Positions 21,264 through 34,343 of a stretch of DNA of 64,000 nt are shown here, in pieces. The stretch's first letter is position 1, and the number at the start of each line of letters is the position of its first letter. The stretch is taken from positions 1,429,501 through 1,493,500 of the forward strand of contig NZ_CP027218.1 of NCBI RefSeq assembly GCF_004124275.1, in the 5' to 3' direction. This DNA comes from Pseudomonas sp. DTU12.3. GTDB lineage: Bacteria > Pseudomonadota > Gammaproteobacteria > Pseudomonadales > Pseudomonadaceae. Below the pieces are notes generated by a model that made no database searches, was not told the origin of the DNA, and saw only the letters and a program-made list of their open reading frames with translations. The position numbers and the translations under genes are program-made.

Positions 21264-22317
21264 ACTCGACCGCTACATCGGCAGCAGCGTGTTCATGGCG
21301 ATCATCGCCGTGCTGGCGATCATTCTGGGCCTGGCGACGTTGTTTGCCTTTATCGATGAAATGGGCGATGTCAGCGATACCTACACGCTGCTCGATGTGC
21401 TCAGCTTCGTTCTGCTGACCGCGCCACGTCGACTCTATGAAATGCTGCCGATGGCGGCATTGATCGGCTGCCTGATCGGCCTCGGCAGTCTGGCCAGCAG
21501 CAGTGAGCTGACGGTCATGCGTGCCGCTGGCGTATCGATTGGCCGCATCGTCTGGGCCGTCATGAAGCCGATGCTGGTACTGATGCTGGCCGGCGTGCTG
21601 ATCGGCGAATACGTCGCCCCGGCCACCGAGAGCATGGCTCAGGCCAATCGCTCGCTGGCGCAAGGCAGCGGTGATGCGCAAAGTGCCAAGCACGGTATGT
21701 GGCACCGTCAGGGTGAGGAGTTCATCCACATCAACGCCGTGCAACCGAACGGTCTGCTGTATGGCGTGACCCGCTACCACTTCGACAAGGAACGGCATCT
21801 GCTGAGTTCGAGCTTCTCGAAGAAAGCCGAGTTCGACGGCGATCACTGGCAGCTGACCGACGTGACCACCACGATGTTCCACGAGCGCAGCACCGAAGTG
21901 GTGAACACGCCGACCGAGCGTTGGGACGTGTCGCTCAGCCCGCAATTGCTCAGCACTGTGGTCATGGCGCCGGAATCGTTGTCGATCAGCGGCCTGTGGG
22001 GCTATATCCACTACCTGGCTGAGCAAGGCCTGAGCAACGGCCGCTACTGGCTGGCATTTTGGGTCAAGGTGTTGCAACCGCTGGTGACGGCCGCGCTGGT
22101 GTTGATGGCGATCTCTTTCATCTTCGGCCCGCTGCGCTCGGTAACGCTGGGGCAGCGCGTATTCACTGGCGTGCTGGTGGGCTTCACCTTCCGTATTGTC
22201 CAGGATTTGCTCGGCCCTTCCAGCCTGGTGTTCGGTTTCTCGCCGCTGTTTGCGGTGCTGGTGCCGGCCGGTGTCTGTGCGCTGGCAGGTGTCTGGCTGC
22301 TGCGAAGAGCCGGTTGA
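21256..22317 (+). CDS. lptG: LPS export ABC transporter permease LptG
   Basis: This 353-residue partner of LptF has the same plan of 3 + 3 membrane segments around a periplasmic beta-jellyroll domain. The start is GTG (MVKLDRYIGSSVFMAII), with GGAGG upstream inside lptF. The 8-bp overlap with lptF implies coupled translation and equal amounts of the two permeases. Confidence 0.94.
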   Translation: MVKLDRYIGSSVFMAIIAVLAIILGLATLFAFIDEMGDVSDTYTLLDVLSFVLLTAPRRLYEMLPMAALIGCLIGLGSLASSSELTVMRAAGVSIGRIVWAVMKPMLVLMLAGVLIGEYVAPATESMAQANRSLAQGSGDAQSAKHGMWHRQGEEFIHINAVQPNGLLYGVTRYHFDKERHLLSSSFSKKAEFDGDHWQLTDVTTTMFHERSTEVVNTPTERWDVSLSPQLLSTVVMAPESLSISGLWGYIHYLAEQGLSNGRYWLAFWVKVLQPLVTAALVLMAISFIFGPLRSVTLGQRVFTGVLVGFTFRIVQDLLGPSSLVFGFSPLFAVLVPAGVCALAGVWLLRRAG

Positions 22318-22347
22318 TGCGCGCATTTTTACCTGCACTGTAATCTC

Positions 22348-22382
22348 GAAAACGCCTCGGTCGACAGATCGGGGCGTTTTTG
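22348..22382 (+). terminator. Terminator of lptFG
   Basis: AAAACGCC(TCG) and (CG)GGGCGTTTT form a stem around a GTCGACAGAT loop, followed by a T-run. Confidence 0.85.
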
Positions 22383-22489
22383 CATGCAATCCGGGTGACA
22401 GGTGAACGTGACGCTTGCGCCGTGTATCAGGTACAATTCCCGGCTATTTTTCGGCGGGCTATGCCTGCAGCCTTTTTGAGTGTTGATCC

Positions 22490-24289
22490 GTGAGTGATTT
22501 GAGTCATATCCGCAATTTCTCCATCATCGCCCACATTGACCATGGCAAGTCGACGCTGGCCGATCGCTTCATCCAGATGTGCGGCGGCCTGGCCGAACGT
22601 GAAATGGAAGCCCAGGTACTGGATTCCATGGATCTGGAGCGTGAACGCGGGATCACCATCAAGGCCCATAGCGTCACCCTTTATTACACGGCCAAAGATG
22701 GCATCAAGTACCAGCTGAACTTCATTGACACCCCGGGCCACGTCGACTTCACCTACGAAGTCAGCCGTTCCCTGGCAGCGTGTGAAGGTGCCTTGCTGGT
22801 GGTCGATGCCGGTCAGGGTGTTGAAGCCCAGTCCGTGGCCAACTGCTACACCGCCATCGAGCAGGGCCTCGAGGTCATGCCGGTGCTGAACAAGATCGAC
22901 CTGCCGCAGGCCGATCCCGATCGCGTCAAGGACGAGATCGAGAAGATCATCGGCATCGACGCCACCGACGCCGTCACCTGCAGCGCCAAGACCGGCCTGG
23001 GTGTCGACGAAGTGCTCGAGCGTCTGGTGCAGACCATCCCCGCGCCGACCGGCAACATCGAAGATCCGCTGCAAGCGTTGATCATCGACTCCTGGTTCGA
23101 CAACTACCTGGGCGTAGTCTCCCTGGTGCGCGTGCGTCATGGCCGCGTGAAGAAGGGCGACAAGATCCTCGTCAAGTCGACCGGCAAGATCCACCTGGTC
23201 GACAGCGTTGGCGTATTCAACCCGAAACACACCGCCACCGTTGACCTCAAGGCCGGCGAAGTGGGCTTCATCATCGCCAGCATCAAGGACATTCACGGTG
23301 CACCGGTCGGTGACACCCTGACCCTGAGCTCGACCCCGGACGTTGAAGTGCTGCCCGGCTTCAAACGCATCCAGCCACAGGTATACGCCGGTCTGTTCCC
23401 TGTCAGCTCCGACGACTTCGAGGATTTCCGCGAAGCGCTGCAGAAGCTGACCCTCAACGACTCGTCGCTGCAATACACCCCGGAGAGCTCCGACGCACTG
23501 GGCTTCGGCTTCCGTTGCGGGTTCCTCGGCATGTTGCACATGGAAATCATCCAGGAGCGCCTCGAGCGCGAGTACGACCTGGACCTGATCACCACGGCAC
23601 CGACGGTAATCTTCGAGCTGGTGCTGAAAACCGGTGAAACGATTTACGTCGACAACCCGTCGAAGCTTCCGGATATCTCGTCTGTCGAAGACATGCGCGA
23701 GCCGATCGTGCGGGCCAACATCCTCGTGCCGCAAGAGCACCTGGGCAACGTCATCACCCTGTGCATCGAGAAGCGTGGCGTCCAGGTCGACATGCTGTTC
23801 CTCGGCAATCAGGTGCAGGTCACTTACGACTTGCCGATGAACGAAGTGGTCCTCGACTTCTTCGACCGTCTCAAATCCACCAGCCGTGGCTATGCTTCGC
23901 TGGACTACCACTTCGATCGCTACCAATCGGCTAATCTGGTGAAACTGGACGTGCTGATCAACGGCGACAAGGTCGATGCGCTCGCATTGATCGTGCACCG
24001 TGACAACTCGCACTACAAAGGTCGCCAGTTGACCGAGAAGATGAAAGAACTGATTCCTCGTCAGATGTTCGACGTGGCTATCCAGGCTGCCATTGGTGGT
24101 CAGATCGTTGCACGGACAACCGTCAAGGCACTCAGAAAGAACGTATTGGCCAAATGCTACGGTGGTGACGTCAGCCGTAAGAAGAAACTGCTCGAGAAGC
24201 AAAAGGCCGGTAAAAAACGCATGAAGCAAGTCGGTAACGTGGAAATTCCACAAGAAGCCTTCCTTGCAGTGCTCAGGTTGGATAGTTAG
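22490..24289 (+). CDS. lepA: Elongation factor 4 (LepA)
   Basis: The 599-residue translational GTPase has the G1 motif AHIDHGKST (residues 14-22), the G2/G3 region with DTPGHVDF, and the G4 NKID. Domain II, the EF-G-like domains and the LepA-specific C-terminal domain (ending [11 protein letters not shown]...LDS) are all present. It acts on the ribosome as a back-translocase or assembly factor. The GTG start at 22490 is typical. A TACAAT -10-like box at 22432-22437 may belong to its promoter. lepB follows after 5 bp. Confidence 0.96.
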   Translation: MSDLSHIRNFSIIAHIDHGKSTLADRFIQMCGGLAEREMEAQVLDSMDLERERGITIKAHSVTLYYTAKDGIKYQLNFIDTPGHVDFTYEVSRSLAACEGALLVVDAGQGVEAQSVANCYTAIEQGLEVMPVLNKIDLPQADPDRVKDEIEKIIGIDATDAVTCSAKTGLGVDEVLERLVQTIPAPTGNIEDPLQALIIDSWFDNYLGVVSLVRVRHGRVKKGDKILVKSTGKIHLVDSVGVFNPKHTATVDLKAGEVGFIIASIKDIHGAPVGDTLTLSSTPDVEVLPGFKRIQPQVYAGLFPVSSDDFEDFREALQKLTLNDSSLQYTPESSDALGFGFRCGFLGMLHMEIIQERLEREYDLDLITTAPTVIFELVLKTGETIYVDNPSKLPDISSVEDMREPIVRANILVPQEHLGNVITLCIEKRGVQVDMLFLGNQVQVTYDLPMNEVVLDFFDRLKSTSRGYASLDYHFDRYQSANLVKLDVLINGDKVDALALIVHRDNSHYKGRQLTEKMKELIPRQMFDVAIQAAIGGQIVARTTVKALRKNVLAKCYGGDVSRKKKLLEKQKAGKKRMKQVGNVEIPQEAFLAVLRLDS

Positions 24290-24294
24290 GTCCT

Positions 24295-25149
24295 ATGTCA
24301 CTAAATTTCCCGCTGTTGCTGGTCATCGCCGTGTTCGTCTGCGGCCTGTTGGCGTTGCTTGATCTGTTGATCCTGGCACCGCGTCGGCGTGCCGCCATTG
24401 CCTCTTATCAGGGCAGTGTCGGTCAGCCTGATGTCGTGGTTGTCGAGAAACTCAACAAAGAGCCGCTGCTGGTTGAGTACGGCAAGTCGTTTTTTCCGGT
24501 GTTGTTCATCGTGCTGGTGCTGCGTTCGTTTCTGGTGGAGCCGTTCCAGATCCCGTCCGGCTCGATGAAGCCTACGCTGGATGTTGGCGACTTCATTCTG
24601 GTGAACAAGTTTTCCTACGGTATCCGCTTGCCGGTTATCGACAAGAAAATCATCGAAGTCGGTGATCCGCAGCGCGGCGATGTCATGGTGTTCCGCTACC
24701 CGAGCGACCCGAACGTCAACTACATCAAGCGTGTAGTCGGCCTGCCGGGCGACACGATTCGCTACACCGCCGACAAGCACCTGTTTGTGAATGGCGAGTC
24801 GATCGCCGAGCAGCTGGTCGGCTCCGAGCCGGGCACGCTGGGCAGCGCTGAACTGTACAAAGAAAAACTCGGCGCCGCAGAGCACCTGATCCGCAAGGAA
24901 ATGAGCCGCTACCGCGCCACCCCGGATCGTTCGTGGACAGTGCCTGCCGGGCACTACTTCATGATGGGCGACAACCGCGACAATTCGAACGACAGTCGCT
25001 ACTGGGATGATCCGAACATTCCCAAGGATCTGCTGGGCATGGTTCCCGACCAGAATATCGTCGGCAAGGCCTTCGCGGTCTGGATGAGCTGGCCGGAACC
25101 GAAACTCAGTCACCTGCCGAATTTCTCGCGGGTTGGCCTGATCAAGTAA
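24295..25149 (+). CDS. lepB: Signal peptidase I
   Basis: The 284-residue protease cleaves Sec and Tat signal peptides. Two N-terminal transmembrane segments (about residues 3-26 and 63-80) are followed by the periplasmic catalytic domain. The nucleophile Ser90 is in PSGSMKPT and the general base Lys145 is in YIKRVVG, the same positions as in E. coli LepB. The C-terminal signature GDNRDNSNDSR is present. It is co-transcribed with lepA. Confidence 0.96.
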   Translation: MSLNFPLLLVIAVFVCGLLALLDLLILAPRRRAAIASYQGSVGQPDVVVVEKLNKEPLLVEYGKSFFPVLFIVLVLRSFLVEPFQIPSGSMKPTLDVGDFILVNKFSYGIRLPVIDKKIIEVGDPQRGDVMVFRYPSDPNVNYIKRVVGLPGDTIRYTADKHLFVNGESIAEQLVGSEPGTLGSAELYKEKLGAAEHLIRKEMSRYRATPDRSWTVPAGHYFMMGDNRDNSNDSRYWDDPNIPKDLLGMVPDQNIVGKAFAVWMSWPEPKLSHLPNFSRVGLIK

Positions 25150-25245
25150 TCACACACGGCGCTGTTGACCACAGCGCCGAATGCATTTCTGGAGCCACCA
25201 CAATCGGCTCCGGGGCATGAAGCCACGATATTCAGGATGTAATTT

Positions 25246-25335
25246 TTGAACACAGCGTTAATTGTCCCAGGCCTGCGCCGTATCCCGGCGATGGCGGTGG
25301 AATCCAGCCACGAACTCAGCGTGGGTAAACCGTGA
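25246..25335 (+). CDS. Possible 29-codon leader ORF before rnc
   Basis: A TTG-initiated frame encodes [20 protein letters not shown] and continues to a stop that overlaps the rnc GTG start (GTGA). It fills the end of the 182-bp lepB-rnc gap. There is no good ribosome-binding site and no recognised homology; it may be chance. In P. aeruginosa a separate ~120-residue gene (PA0769, DUF4845) occupies this interval and is absent here. Confidence 0.25.
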   Translation: MNTALIVPGLRRIPAMAVESSHELSVGKP

Positions 25336-26021
25336 GCGTTTCTCTAAGCCGTCTCGAGCGTCAGCTCGGATACACCTTCAAGGATCAGGAGCTGATGCTG
25401 CTGGCCCTGACGCACCGCAGTTTTGCCGGGCGCAACAACGAACGCCTGGAATTCCTCGGTGATGCCATCCTCAACTTCGTCGCTGGCGAGGCGCTCTTCG
25501 ATCGCTTCCCGCTGGCCCGCGAAGGCCAGTTGTCGCGTTTGCGCGCACGCCTGGTGAAAGGTGAGACGCTGGCCGTCCTGGCACGCGGTTTCGACCTGGG
25601 CGATTACCTGCGATTGGGCTCCGGTGAACTGAAGAGCGGCGGTTTCCGTCGCGAATCGATTCTGGCCGATGCCCTCGAAGCGTTGATCGGCGCCATCTAT
25701 CTCGATGCTGGCATGGACATGGCACGCGAACGCGTCCTGGCCTGGCTGGCTGGCGAGTTCGAAGGCCTGACGCTGGTCGATACCAACAAGGATCCGAAAA
25801 CCCGTCTGCAGGAACACCTGCAATCGCGCGGTTGCGATCTGCCACGCTACGAAGTGGTGGATATCCAGGGCGAGCCGCACTGCCGAATTTTCTTCGTCGA
25901 GTGCGAAGTTGTCTTACTGAATGAAAAAAGCCGAGGTCAGGGTGTGAGCCGTCGTATTGCCGAACAGGTAGCGGCCGCCGCAGCACTGATTGCCCTGGGC
26001 GTGGAGAATGGCAATGACTGA
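25332..26021 (+). CDS. rnc: Ribonuclease III
   Basis: The 229-residue double-strand-specific endoribonuclease has the RNase III catalytic signature [12 protein letters not shown] (about residues 38-49) and a C-terminal dsRNA-binding domain (about 155-225, with [14 protein letters not shown]). It matures rRNA and controls some mRNAs. The start is GTG. The 3' end overlaps era by 8 bp, the conserved rnc-era operon. Confidence 0.96.
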   Translation: MSVSLSRLERQLGYTFKDQELMLLALTHRSFAGRNNERLEFLGDAILNFVAGEALFDRFPLAREGQLSRLRARLVKGETLAVLARGFDLGDYLRLGSGELKSGGFRRESILADALEALIGAIYLDAGMDMARERVLAWLAGEFEGLTLVDTNKDPKTRLQEHLQSRGCDLPRYEVVDIQGEPHCRIFFVECEVVLLNEKSRGQGVSRRIAEQVAAAAALIALGVENGND

Positions 26022-26916
26022 TACAAACGCAACTCGCTGTGGCTATGTTGCCATCGTCGGCCGTCCCAACGTCGGCAAGTCGACGTTGTTGAACCACATC
26101 CTCGGCCAGAAACTCGCGATCACTTCGCGCAAGCCGCAGACCACTCGCCATAACATGCTCGGGATCAAGACCGAGGGTGACGTGCAAGCGATCTACGTCG
26201 ACACCCCCGGCATGCACAAGGGTGGCGAAAAGGCCCTGAACCGTTACATGAACAAGACCGCTTCGGCGGCGTTGAAAGACGTCGACGTGGTGATCTTCGT
26301 GGTCGACCGCACCAAGTGGACCGACGAAGACCAGATGGTGCTGGAGCGCGTGCAGTACGTGACCGGCCCGCTGATCGTCGCGCTGAACAAGACCGATCGC
26401 ATCGAAGACAAAGCCGAGCTGATGCCGCACCTGAGCTGGCTGCAGGAACAACTGCCGAACGCGCAGATCATTCCTATTTCCGCACAGCATGGGCACAACC
26501 TCGACGCGCTGGAAAAAGTCATCGCCGATCACCTGCCGGAGAACGATCACTTCTTCCCGGAAGACCAGATCACCGACCGCAGCAGCCGTTTCCTCGCCGC
26601 CGAACTGGTACGCGAGAAGATCATGCGCCAGATGGGCGCCGAGCTGCCGTACCAGATCACCGTCGAAATCGAAGAGTTCAAGCAGCAGGGCAAGACCCTG
26701 CATATCCACGCTTTGATCCTCGTTGAACGTGACGGCCAGAAGAAGATCATCATTGGCGACAAGGGCGAGCGTATCAAGCGCATCGGCACCGAAGCGCGCA
26801 AGGACATGGAGCTGCTGTTCGACTCCAAGATCATGCTCAACCTGTGGGTGAAGGTGAAGGGCGGCTGGTCCGACGACGAGCGCGCACTGCGATCGCTGGG
26901 TTACGGCGACCTGTAA
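26014..26916 (+). CDS. era: GTPase Era
   Basis: The 300-residue protein has the G1 motif GRPNVGKST (residues 16-24), the switch and G3 region [12 protein letters not shown] for guanine recognition, and a C-terminal KH RNA-binding domain with [11 protein letters not shown]. It binds the 3' end of 16S rRNA during 30S assembly. I chose the ATG at 26014, preceded by GGAG inside rnc. It overlaps rnc by 8 bp. Confidence 0.96.
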   Translation: MTDTNATRCGYVAIVGRPNVGKSTLLNHILGQKLAITSRKPQTTRHNMLGIKTEGDVQAIYVDTPGMHKGGEKALNRYMNKTASAALKDVDVVIFVVDRTKWTDEDQMVLERVQYVTGPLIVALNKTDRIEDKAELMPHLSWLQEQLPNAQIIPISAQHGHNLDALEKVIADHLPENDHFFPEDQITDRSSRFLAAELVREKIMRQMGAELPYQITVEIEEFKQQGKTLHIHALILVERDGQKKIIIGDKGERIKRIGTEARKDMELLFDSKIMLNLWVKVKGGWSDDERALRSLGYGDL

Positions 26917-26949
26917 CAGTCCCGGTTTTCTGATACACCAGCGAACCCC

Positions 26950-27039
26950 TGTGGGAGCGGGCTTGCTCGCGAATGCGGTGTAACATTCAGCATTGATGTT
27001 GACTGTTACACCGCATTCGCGAGCAAGCCCGCTCCCACA
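26950..27039. repeat. REP pair, GGGAGCGGGCTTGCTCGCGAA family
   Basis: Two inverted copies of the second REP family flank a spacer, and the inner parts (GCGGTGTAACA...TGTTACACCGC) also pair, so the whole 90 bp can fold into one long hairpin. It lies between era and recO. Confidence 0.92.
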
Positions 27040-27087
27040 TTTGGTTTTGGGTTGTTTACAAAACTGCGTTTCTTCATCGAGAACTCA

Positions 27088-27777
27088 ATGTCGCAAAACC
27101 CGCCTCCCGCCCAACCCGCCTATGTCCTGCACAGTCGCGCCTACCGTGAAACCAGCGCGCTGGTCGATTTCCTCACGCCGCAAGGTCGGCTGCGGGCGGT
27201 GTTGCGCAGTGCACGGGGCAAGGCCGGGACGTTGGCGCGGCCATTCGTGTCGCTGGAAGTCGAGTTTCGCGGCAAGGGCGAATTGAAGAATGTCGGGCGC
27301 ATGGAAAGTGCCGGCACTTCGGCGTGGCTCAACGGTGAGGCGCTGTTCAGCGGACTCTATCTCAATGAGCTGCTGATCCGCTTGCTGCCTGCCGAGGATC
27401 CGCACCCGGGCGTATTCGATCACTACGCCGCGACCTTGCTGGCATTGGCTGAAGGTCGGCCGCTGGAGCCATTGCTGCGCTCTTTCGAATGGCGACTATT
27501 GGACGATCTCGGTTACGGCTTTTCACTGAATACCGATGTTCACGGCGAGCCCATCGCTCCGGATGGGCTCTACCGTTTGCAAGTGGATGCGGGCCTGGAA
27601 CGGGTTTTCCTGCTGCAGCCCGGCCTGTTCAACGGTGTTGAGTTGCTGGCCATGGCCGAAGCCGACTGGACCGCCCCCGGCGCGCTGTCCGCCGCCAAGC
27701 GCTTGATGCGTCAGGCATTGGCCGTTCATCTGGGCGGTCGTCCTCTCGTCAGTCGCGAACTGTTTCGCAAGCCCTGA
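27088..27777 (+). CDS. recO: DNA repair protein RecO
   Basis: The ~229-residue RecO has the N-terminal OB fold ([35 protein letters not shown]) and a helical C-terminal part. It loads RecA with RecR in RecF-pathway repair. I chose the ATG at 27088, after GAGAA; an upstream in-frame TTG at 27052 would add 12 residues. It belongs to the rnc-era-recO-pdxJ cluster but is separated from era by a REP pair. Confidence 0.93.
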   Translation: MSQNPPPAQPAYVLHSRAYRETSALVDFLTPQGRLRAVLRSARGKAGTLARPFVSLEVEFRGKGELKNVGRMESAGTSAWLNGEALFSGLYLNELLIRLLPAEDPHPGVFDHYAATLLALAEGRPLEPLLRSFEWRLLDDLGYGFSLNTDVHGEPIAPDGLYRLQVDAGLERVFLLQPGLFNGVELLAMAEADWTAPGALSAAKRLMRQALAVHLGGRPLVSRELFRKP

Positions 27778-27824
27778 TCACCCCGTATGCTGTGCGCCGA
27801 ATCTCTCAATTCAGGAGCGCATCC

Positions 27825-28568
27825 GTGACCACCAGCAATCGCATTCTTCTTGGCGTGAACATCGACCACGTCGCCACCCTGCGTCAGGCCCGTGGCACGC
27901 GCTACCCGGATCCGGTCAAGGCTGCACTGGACGCGGAAGAGGCGGGCGCCGATGGCATCACCGTGCACCTGCGCGAAGACCGCCGACACATTCAGGAGCG
28001 CGATGTACTGCTGCTCAAGGATGTGCTGCAAACCCGCATGAATTTCGAAATGGGCGTCACCGAAGAAATGATGGCGTTCGCCGAGCGGATTCGCCCGGCG
28101 CATATCTGTCTGGTACCGGAAACCCGTCAGGAGCTGACCACTGAAGGCGGCCTTGATGTAGCGGGGCAGGAAGAACGGATCAAGGCTGCGGTTGAGCGTC
28201 TGTCGAAGATCGGCAGCGAAGTGTCGCTGTTCATCGATGCCGACGAGCGCCAGATCGCCGCGTCGAAGCGCGTCGGTGCGCCGGCCATCGAGTTGCACAC
28301 CGGGCGTTACGCCGATGCCGAAACCCCGACTGAAGTGGCTGAAGAATTGAAGCGTGTGGCGGATGGCGTGGCGTTTGGTCTGGCCCAAGGCTTGATCGTT
28401 AACGCGGGTCACGGTTTGCATTACCACAACGTTGAAGCGGTGGCGGCGATCAAAGGCATCAATGAACTGAACATCGGCCATGCGCTGGTGGCGCATGCGT
28501 TGTTCGTCGGCTTCAAGTCTGCCGTGTCCGAGATGAAAGCGCTGATTCTGGCTGCTGCCAAAGCTTAA
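27825..28568 (+). CDS. pdxJ: Pyridoxine 5'-phosphate synthase
   Basis: The ~247-residue TIM-barrel enzyme condenses 1-deoxyxylulose-5-phosphate with 3-amino-2-oxopropyl phosphate in vitamin B6 synthesis. It starts [17 protein letters not shown] and contains [17 protein letters not shown] and the phosphate-binding [11 protein letters not shown]. The GTG at 27825 is preceded by AGGAG at proper spacing. It lies 47 bp after recO, as in other proteobacteria. Confidence 0.95.
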   Translation: MTTSNRILLGVNIDHVATLRQARGTRYPDPVKAALDAEEAGADGITVHLREDRRHIQERDVLLLKDVLQTRMNFEMGVTEEMMAFAERIRPAHICLVPETRQELTTEGGLDVAGQEERIKAAVERLSKIGSEVSLFIDADERQIAASKRVGAPAIELHTGRYADAETPTEVAEELKRVADGVAFGLAQGLIVNAGHGLHYHNVEAVAAIKGINELNIGHALVAHALFVGFKSAVSEMKALILAAAKA

Positions 28569-28589
28569 GCATCAACCCAACACCAAAAG

Positions 28590-28677
28590 TGGGAGCGGGC
28601 TTGCTCGCGAACGCGGTGTATCAGTCAAAAATAATGTCGACTGACACGACGCATTCGCGAGCAAGCCCGCTCCCACA
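28590..28677. repeat. REP pair between convergent pdxJ and mltF
   Basis: Two inverted GGGAGCGGGCTTGCTCGCGA arms separated by about 45 bp. It fills most of the gap between the convergent genes. Confidence 0.92.
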
Positions 28678-28695
28678 TGGGTTCTACGGTGTTGG

Positions 28696-30222
<1,527 letters not shown>

Positions 30223-30441
30223 TCACAAAACTGCACGAAACCCCGCAGGAGCGGGCCTTTACGGCTTTTTGTTACAGTAAAAATAAGCAGCCTGTAAATA
30301 GCCGATTTACCTGACTCTGGAGTCGGAAACACAGATTGATACCCGAGTGCAACCGTGCGTAGCGTTTCGGGTGATGTTGGGGGCGGTTTAGGCTAGAATG
30401 CACGGCCTCAAAGCACACCCCTTCCCGAGGCTGTCCCGAAG

Positions 30442-33400
30442 ATGTTGATCCTGCGCGGCGCTCCTGCCCTTTCTGCCTTTCGCCACAGCAAACTCCTTGA
30501 GCAACTGAGCCAGAAGGTTCCAGCTGTCAGTGGCCTGTATGCTGAATTCGCTCACTTCGCCGAAGTCACCGGCGTCCTGACCGGCGACGAACAGCAGGTG
30601 CTAGCGCGCCTTCTGAAGTACGGCCCAAGCGTTCCGGTACAAGAGCCGACCGGTCGTCTGTTTCTGGTGTTGCCGCGTTTCGGCACCATCTCGCCATGGT
30701 CGAGCAAGGCCAGCGACATTGCCCGCAACTGCGGCCTGAGCAAGATCCAGCGTCTGGAGCGCGGTATCGCCTTCTACGTGGCCGGTCAGTTCAGTGAAGC
30801 CGAAGCCCAGCAGATCGCCGACGTGCTGCATGACCGCATGACGCAGATCGTGCTGGCCAACCTCGAACAGGCCGCCGGTCTGTTCAGCCACGCCGAGCCG
30901 AAGCCGCTGACTGCAATCGACATCCTCGGTGGTGGTCGCGCCGCGCTGGAAAAAGCCAACACCGAGCTGGGCCTGGCTCTGGCCGAAGACGAGATCGACT
31001 ATCTGGTCGACGCCTTCAACGGTTTGAAGCGCAACCCGCACGACATCGAACTGATGATGTTTGCCCAGGCCAACTCCGAACACTGCCGCCACAAGATCTT
31101 CAACGCCAGTTGGGATATTGATGGTGAGAACCAGGAAAAAAGCCTGTTCGGCATGATCAAGAACACTTACGTGATGCACAGCGAAGGCGTTCTGTCGGCT
31201 TATAAGGACAACGCCTCGGTGATCGTCGGCAACGTTGCCGGCCGTTTCTTCCCGAACCCTGAGACCCGCCAGTACGGTGCGGTGCAGGAGCCGGTGCACA
31301 TCCTGATGAAGGTTGAAACCCACAACCACCCGACCGCGATCGCTCCGTTCCCGGGCGCATCGACCGGTTCCGGCGGCGAGATCCGTGACGAAGGTGCAAC
31401 CGGCCGTGGCGCCAAGCCAAAGGCTGGCCTCACCGGTTTCACCGTGTCGAACCTGCAGATCCCCGGCTTCGAACAGCCGTGGGAAGTGCCGTACGGCAAG
31501 CCTGAGCGCATCGTCACCGCGCTGGACATCATGATCGAAGGTCCGCTCGGCGGCGCCGCATTCAACAACGAATTCGGCCGTCCGGCCCTGACTGGCTACT
31601 TCCGTACCTTCGAACAGTCGATCACCACCCCGCACGGTGACGAAGTTCGTGGTTACCACAAGCCGATCATGCTCGCTGGCGGCATGGGCAACATCCGCGA
31701 AGAACACGTCAAGAAAGGCGAGATCCTGGTTGGCTCCAAGCTGATCGTGCTCGGCGGCCCGGCGATGTTGATCGGTCTGGGTGGCGGTGCCGCTTCCTCG
31801 ATGGCCACCGGCACCAGCTCGGCGGATCTCGACTTCGCTTCCGTGCAGCGTGAAAACCCTGAAATGGAGCGTCGTTGCCAGGAAGTCATCGATCGTTGCT
31901 GGCAACTGGGTGACAAGAACCCGATCAGCTTCATCCACGACGTTGGCGCGGGCGGTCTGTCCAACGCCTTCCCGGAACTGGTCAACGACGGCGACCGCGG
32001 TGGCCGTTTCGAACTGCGCAACATTCCAAACGACGAGCCGGGCATGGCCCCGCACGAAATCTGGTCCAACGAATCCCAGGAACGTTACGTTCTGGCCGTC
32101 GGCCCTGAAGACTTCGCGCGCTTCCAGGCGATCTGCGAACGTGAGCGCTGCCCGTTTGCCGTTGTCGGTGAAGCCACCGCTGAACCGCAACTGACCGTGA
32201 CCGACAGCCACTTTGGCAACAACCCGGTGGACATGCCACTGGAAGTGTTGCTGGGCAAAGCCCCGCGCATGCACCGCTCGGTGGTTCGCGAAGCGGAAAT
32301 GGGCGATGACTTCGATCCGTCGAACCTCGACATCAGCGAGTCCATCGAACGCGTTCTGCATCACCCGGCCGTGGCGAGCAAAAGCTTCCTGATCACCATC
32401 GGCGACCGCACCATCACCGGCCTCGTGGCCCGTGACCAAATGGTCGGCCCGTGGCAGGTTCCGGTGGCCGACGTTGCCGTCACCGCGACCAGCTTCGACG
32501 TTTACACCGGTGAAGCGATGGCGATGGGCGAGCGTACTCCGCTGGCTCTGCTGGACGCCCCGGCGTCGGGCCGCATGGCCATCGGCGAAACCCTGACCAA
32601 CATCGCCGCGTCGCGCATCAACAAGATCTCCGACATCAAACTGTCGGCGAACTGGATGTCCGCTGCCGGTCACCCGGGCGAAGACGCGCGTCTGTACGAC
32701 ACCGTGAAAGCGGTCGGTATGGAATTGTGCCCTGAGCTGGGCATCACCATTCCGGTGGGCAAGGACTCGATGTCCATGGCCACTCGCTGGAACGATAACG
32801 GCGAAGAAAAAACCGTGACCTCGCCGATGTCGCTGATCGTGACCGGTTTCGCGCCAGTGGCTGACATCCGTCAGACCCTGACCCCGGAACTGCGCATGGA
32901 CAAGGGCACCACCGACCTGATCCTGATCGACCTCGGTCGCGGGCAGAACCGTATGGGTGCTTCGATCCTTGCTCAGACACACGGCAAGCTCGGCAAACAC
33001 GCTCCGGACGTCGATGACGCCGAAGACCTGAAAGCCTTCTTCGCGGTGATCCAGGGCTTGAACGCCGACGGTCACCTGCTGGCGTACCACGACCGTTCCG
33101 ACGGTGGTCTGCTGACCTCCGTGGTGGAAATGGCCTTCGCCGGTCATTGCGGTCTGAGCCTGAACCTTGATGGTCTGGCTGAAACCACCGCCGACATCGC
33201 CGCCATCCTGTTCAACGAAGAACTGGGTGCAGTGATCCAGGTTCGCCAGGACGCCACACCAGACATCCTCGCGCAATTCAGCGCGGCCGGTCTGGGCGAC
33301 TGTGTTTCTGTGATCGGTCAGCCGATCAACAATGGCCAGATCAACATCACCTTCAACGGTGACACCGTGTTCGAAGGCCAGCGTCGTCTGCTGCAACGTA

Positions 33401-34338
33401 CCTGGGCTGAAACCAGCTACCAGATCCAGCGTCTGCGCGACAACGCCGACTGCGCCGAGCAAGAGTTCGACGTGCTGCTGGAAGAAGACAACCCGGGCCT
33501 GAGCGTCAAGCTCAGCTACGACGTCAACCAGGACATCGCCGCGCCTTACATCAAGAAGGGCATCCGTCCACAGGTTGCCGTGCTGCGTGAGCAGGGCGTC
33601 AACGGTCAGGTGGAAATGGCGGCTGCGTTCGACCGTGCCGGTTTCAACGCAATCGACGTGCACATGAGCGACATTCTCGCTGGCCGCGTCGACCTGAACG
33701 AGTTCAAAGGTCTGGTGGCGTGCGGTGGTTTCTCCTACGGCGACGTTCTCGGCGCCGGTGAAGGCTGGGCCAAGTCGGCACTGTTCAACAGCCGTGCCCG
33801 CGATGCGTTCCAGGGTTTCTTCGAGCGTAACGACAGCTTTACCCTCGGCGTGTGCAACGGTTGCCAGATGATGTCCAACCTGCACGAGCTGATCCCGGGC
33901 AGCGAGTTCTGGCCGCACTTCGTGCGTAACCGCTCCGAGCAGTTCGAAGCGCGCGTGGCGATGGTGCAGATTCAGGAGTCGAACTCGATCTTCCTGCAGG
34001 GCATGGCCGGTTCGCGTATGCCGATCGCCATTGCTCACGGTGAAGGTCACGCCGAGTTCTCCAGCGAAGAGGCACTGCTGGAAGCCGATCTGTCCGGTTG
34101 CGTGGCGATGCGTTTCGTCGACAACAGCGGCAAGGTCACCGAGCGTTATCCGGCCAACCCGAACGGTTCGCCGCGCGGGATTACCGGTCTCACCAGCCGT
34201 GACGGCCGCGTGACGATCATGATGCCGCACCCGGAGCGTGTGTTCCGTGCCGTGCAGAACTCGTGGCGTTCGGAAGACTGGAACGAGGACGCACCTTGGA
34301 TGCGTATGTTCCGTAACGCGCGCGTTTGGGTGAACTAA
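30442..34338 (+). CDS. purL: Phosphoribosylformylglycinamidine synthase
   Basis: The 1298-residue large PurL catalyses the glutamine-dependent fourth step of purine synthesis. It contains the N-terminal PurS-like domain (about residues 1-155), a linker, two AIRS-like ATP domains (FGAR binding and a second, structural ATP site), and a C-terminal glutaminase domain (about 1045-1298). The amidotransferase cysteine is in GVCNGCQ near residue 1137 and its partner in MPHPERVF near 1262. It appears monocistronic or co-transcribed with the small downstream gene, whose start is 5 bp after its stop. Confidence 0.97.
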   Translation: MLILRGAPALSAFRHSKLLEQLSQKVPAVSGLYAEFAHFAEVTGVLTGDEQQVLARLLKYGPSVPVQEPTGRLFLVLPRFGTISPWSSKASDIARNCGLSKIQRLERGIAFYVAGQFSEAEAQQIADVLHDRMTQIVLANLEQAAGLFSHAEPKPLTAIDILGGGRAALEKANTELGLALAEDEIDYLVDAFNGLKRNPHDIELMMFAQANSEHCRHKIFNASWDIDGENQEKSLFGMIKNTYVMHSEGVLSAYKDNASVIVGNVAGRFFPNPETRQYGAVQEPVHILMKVETHNHPTAIAPFPGASTGSGGEIRDEGATGRGAKPKAGLTGFTVSNLQIPGFEQPWEVPYGKPERIVTALDIMIEGPLGGAAFNNEFGRPALTGYFRTFEQSITTPHGDEVRGYHKPIMLAGGMGNIREEHVKKGEILVGSKLIVLGGPAMLIGLGGGAASSMATGTSSADLDFASVQRENPEMERRCQEVIDRCWQLGDKNPISFIHDVGAGGLSNAFPELVNDGDRGGRFELRNIPNDEPGMAPHEIWSNESQERYVLAVGPEDFARFQAICERERCPFAVVGEATAEPQLTVTDSHFGNNPVDMPLEVLLGKAPRMHRSVVREAEMGDDFDPSNLDISESIERVLHHPAVASKSFLITIGDRTITGLVARDQMVGPWQVPVADVAVTATSFDVYTGEAMAMGERTPLALLDAPASGRMAIGETLTNIAASRINKISDIKLSANWMSAAGHPGEDARLYDTVKAVGMELCPELGITIPVGKDSMSMATRWNDNGEEKTVTSPMSLIVTGFAPVADIRQTLTPELRMDKGTTDLILIDLGRGQNRMGASILAQTHGKLGKHAPDVDDAEDLKAFFAVIQGLNADGHLLAYHDRSDGGLLTSVVEMAFAGHCGLSLNLDGLAETTADIAAILFNEELGAVIQVRQDATPDILAQFSAAGLGDCVSVIGQPINNGQINITFNGDTVFEGQRRLLQRTWAETSYQIQRLRDNADCAEQEFDVLLEEDNPGLSVKLSYDVNQDIAAPYIKKGIRPQVAVLREQGVNGQVEMAAAFDRAGFNAIDVHMSDILAGRVDLNEFKGLVACGGFSYGDVLGAGEGWAKSALFNSRARDAFQGFFERNDSFTLGVCNGCQMMSNLHELIPGSEFWPHFVRNRSEQFEARVAMVQIQESNSIFLQGMAGSRMPIAIAHGEGHAEFSSEEALLEADLSGCVAMRFVDNSGKVTERYPANPNGSPRGITGLTSRDGRVTIMMPHPERVFRAVQNSWRSEDWNEDAPWMRMFRNARVWVN

Positions 34339-34343
34339 GGCCT

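Noticed and set aside
30601..34230. Very long open frame (over 1200 codons) on the minus strand across purL
   Set aside because: It is antisense to a fully conserved PurL. In GC-rich DNA with strong third-position bias such long antisense frames are expected, and its composition is unlike a protein family.
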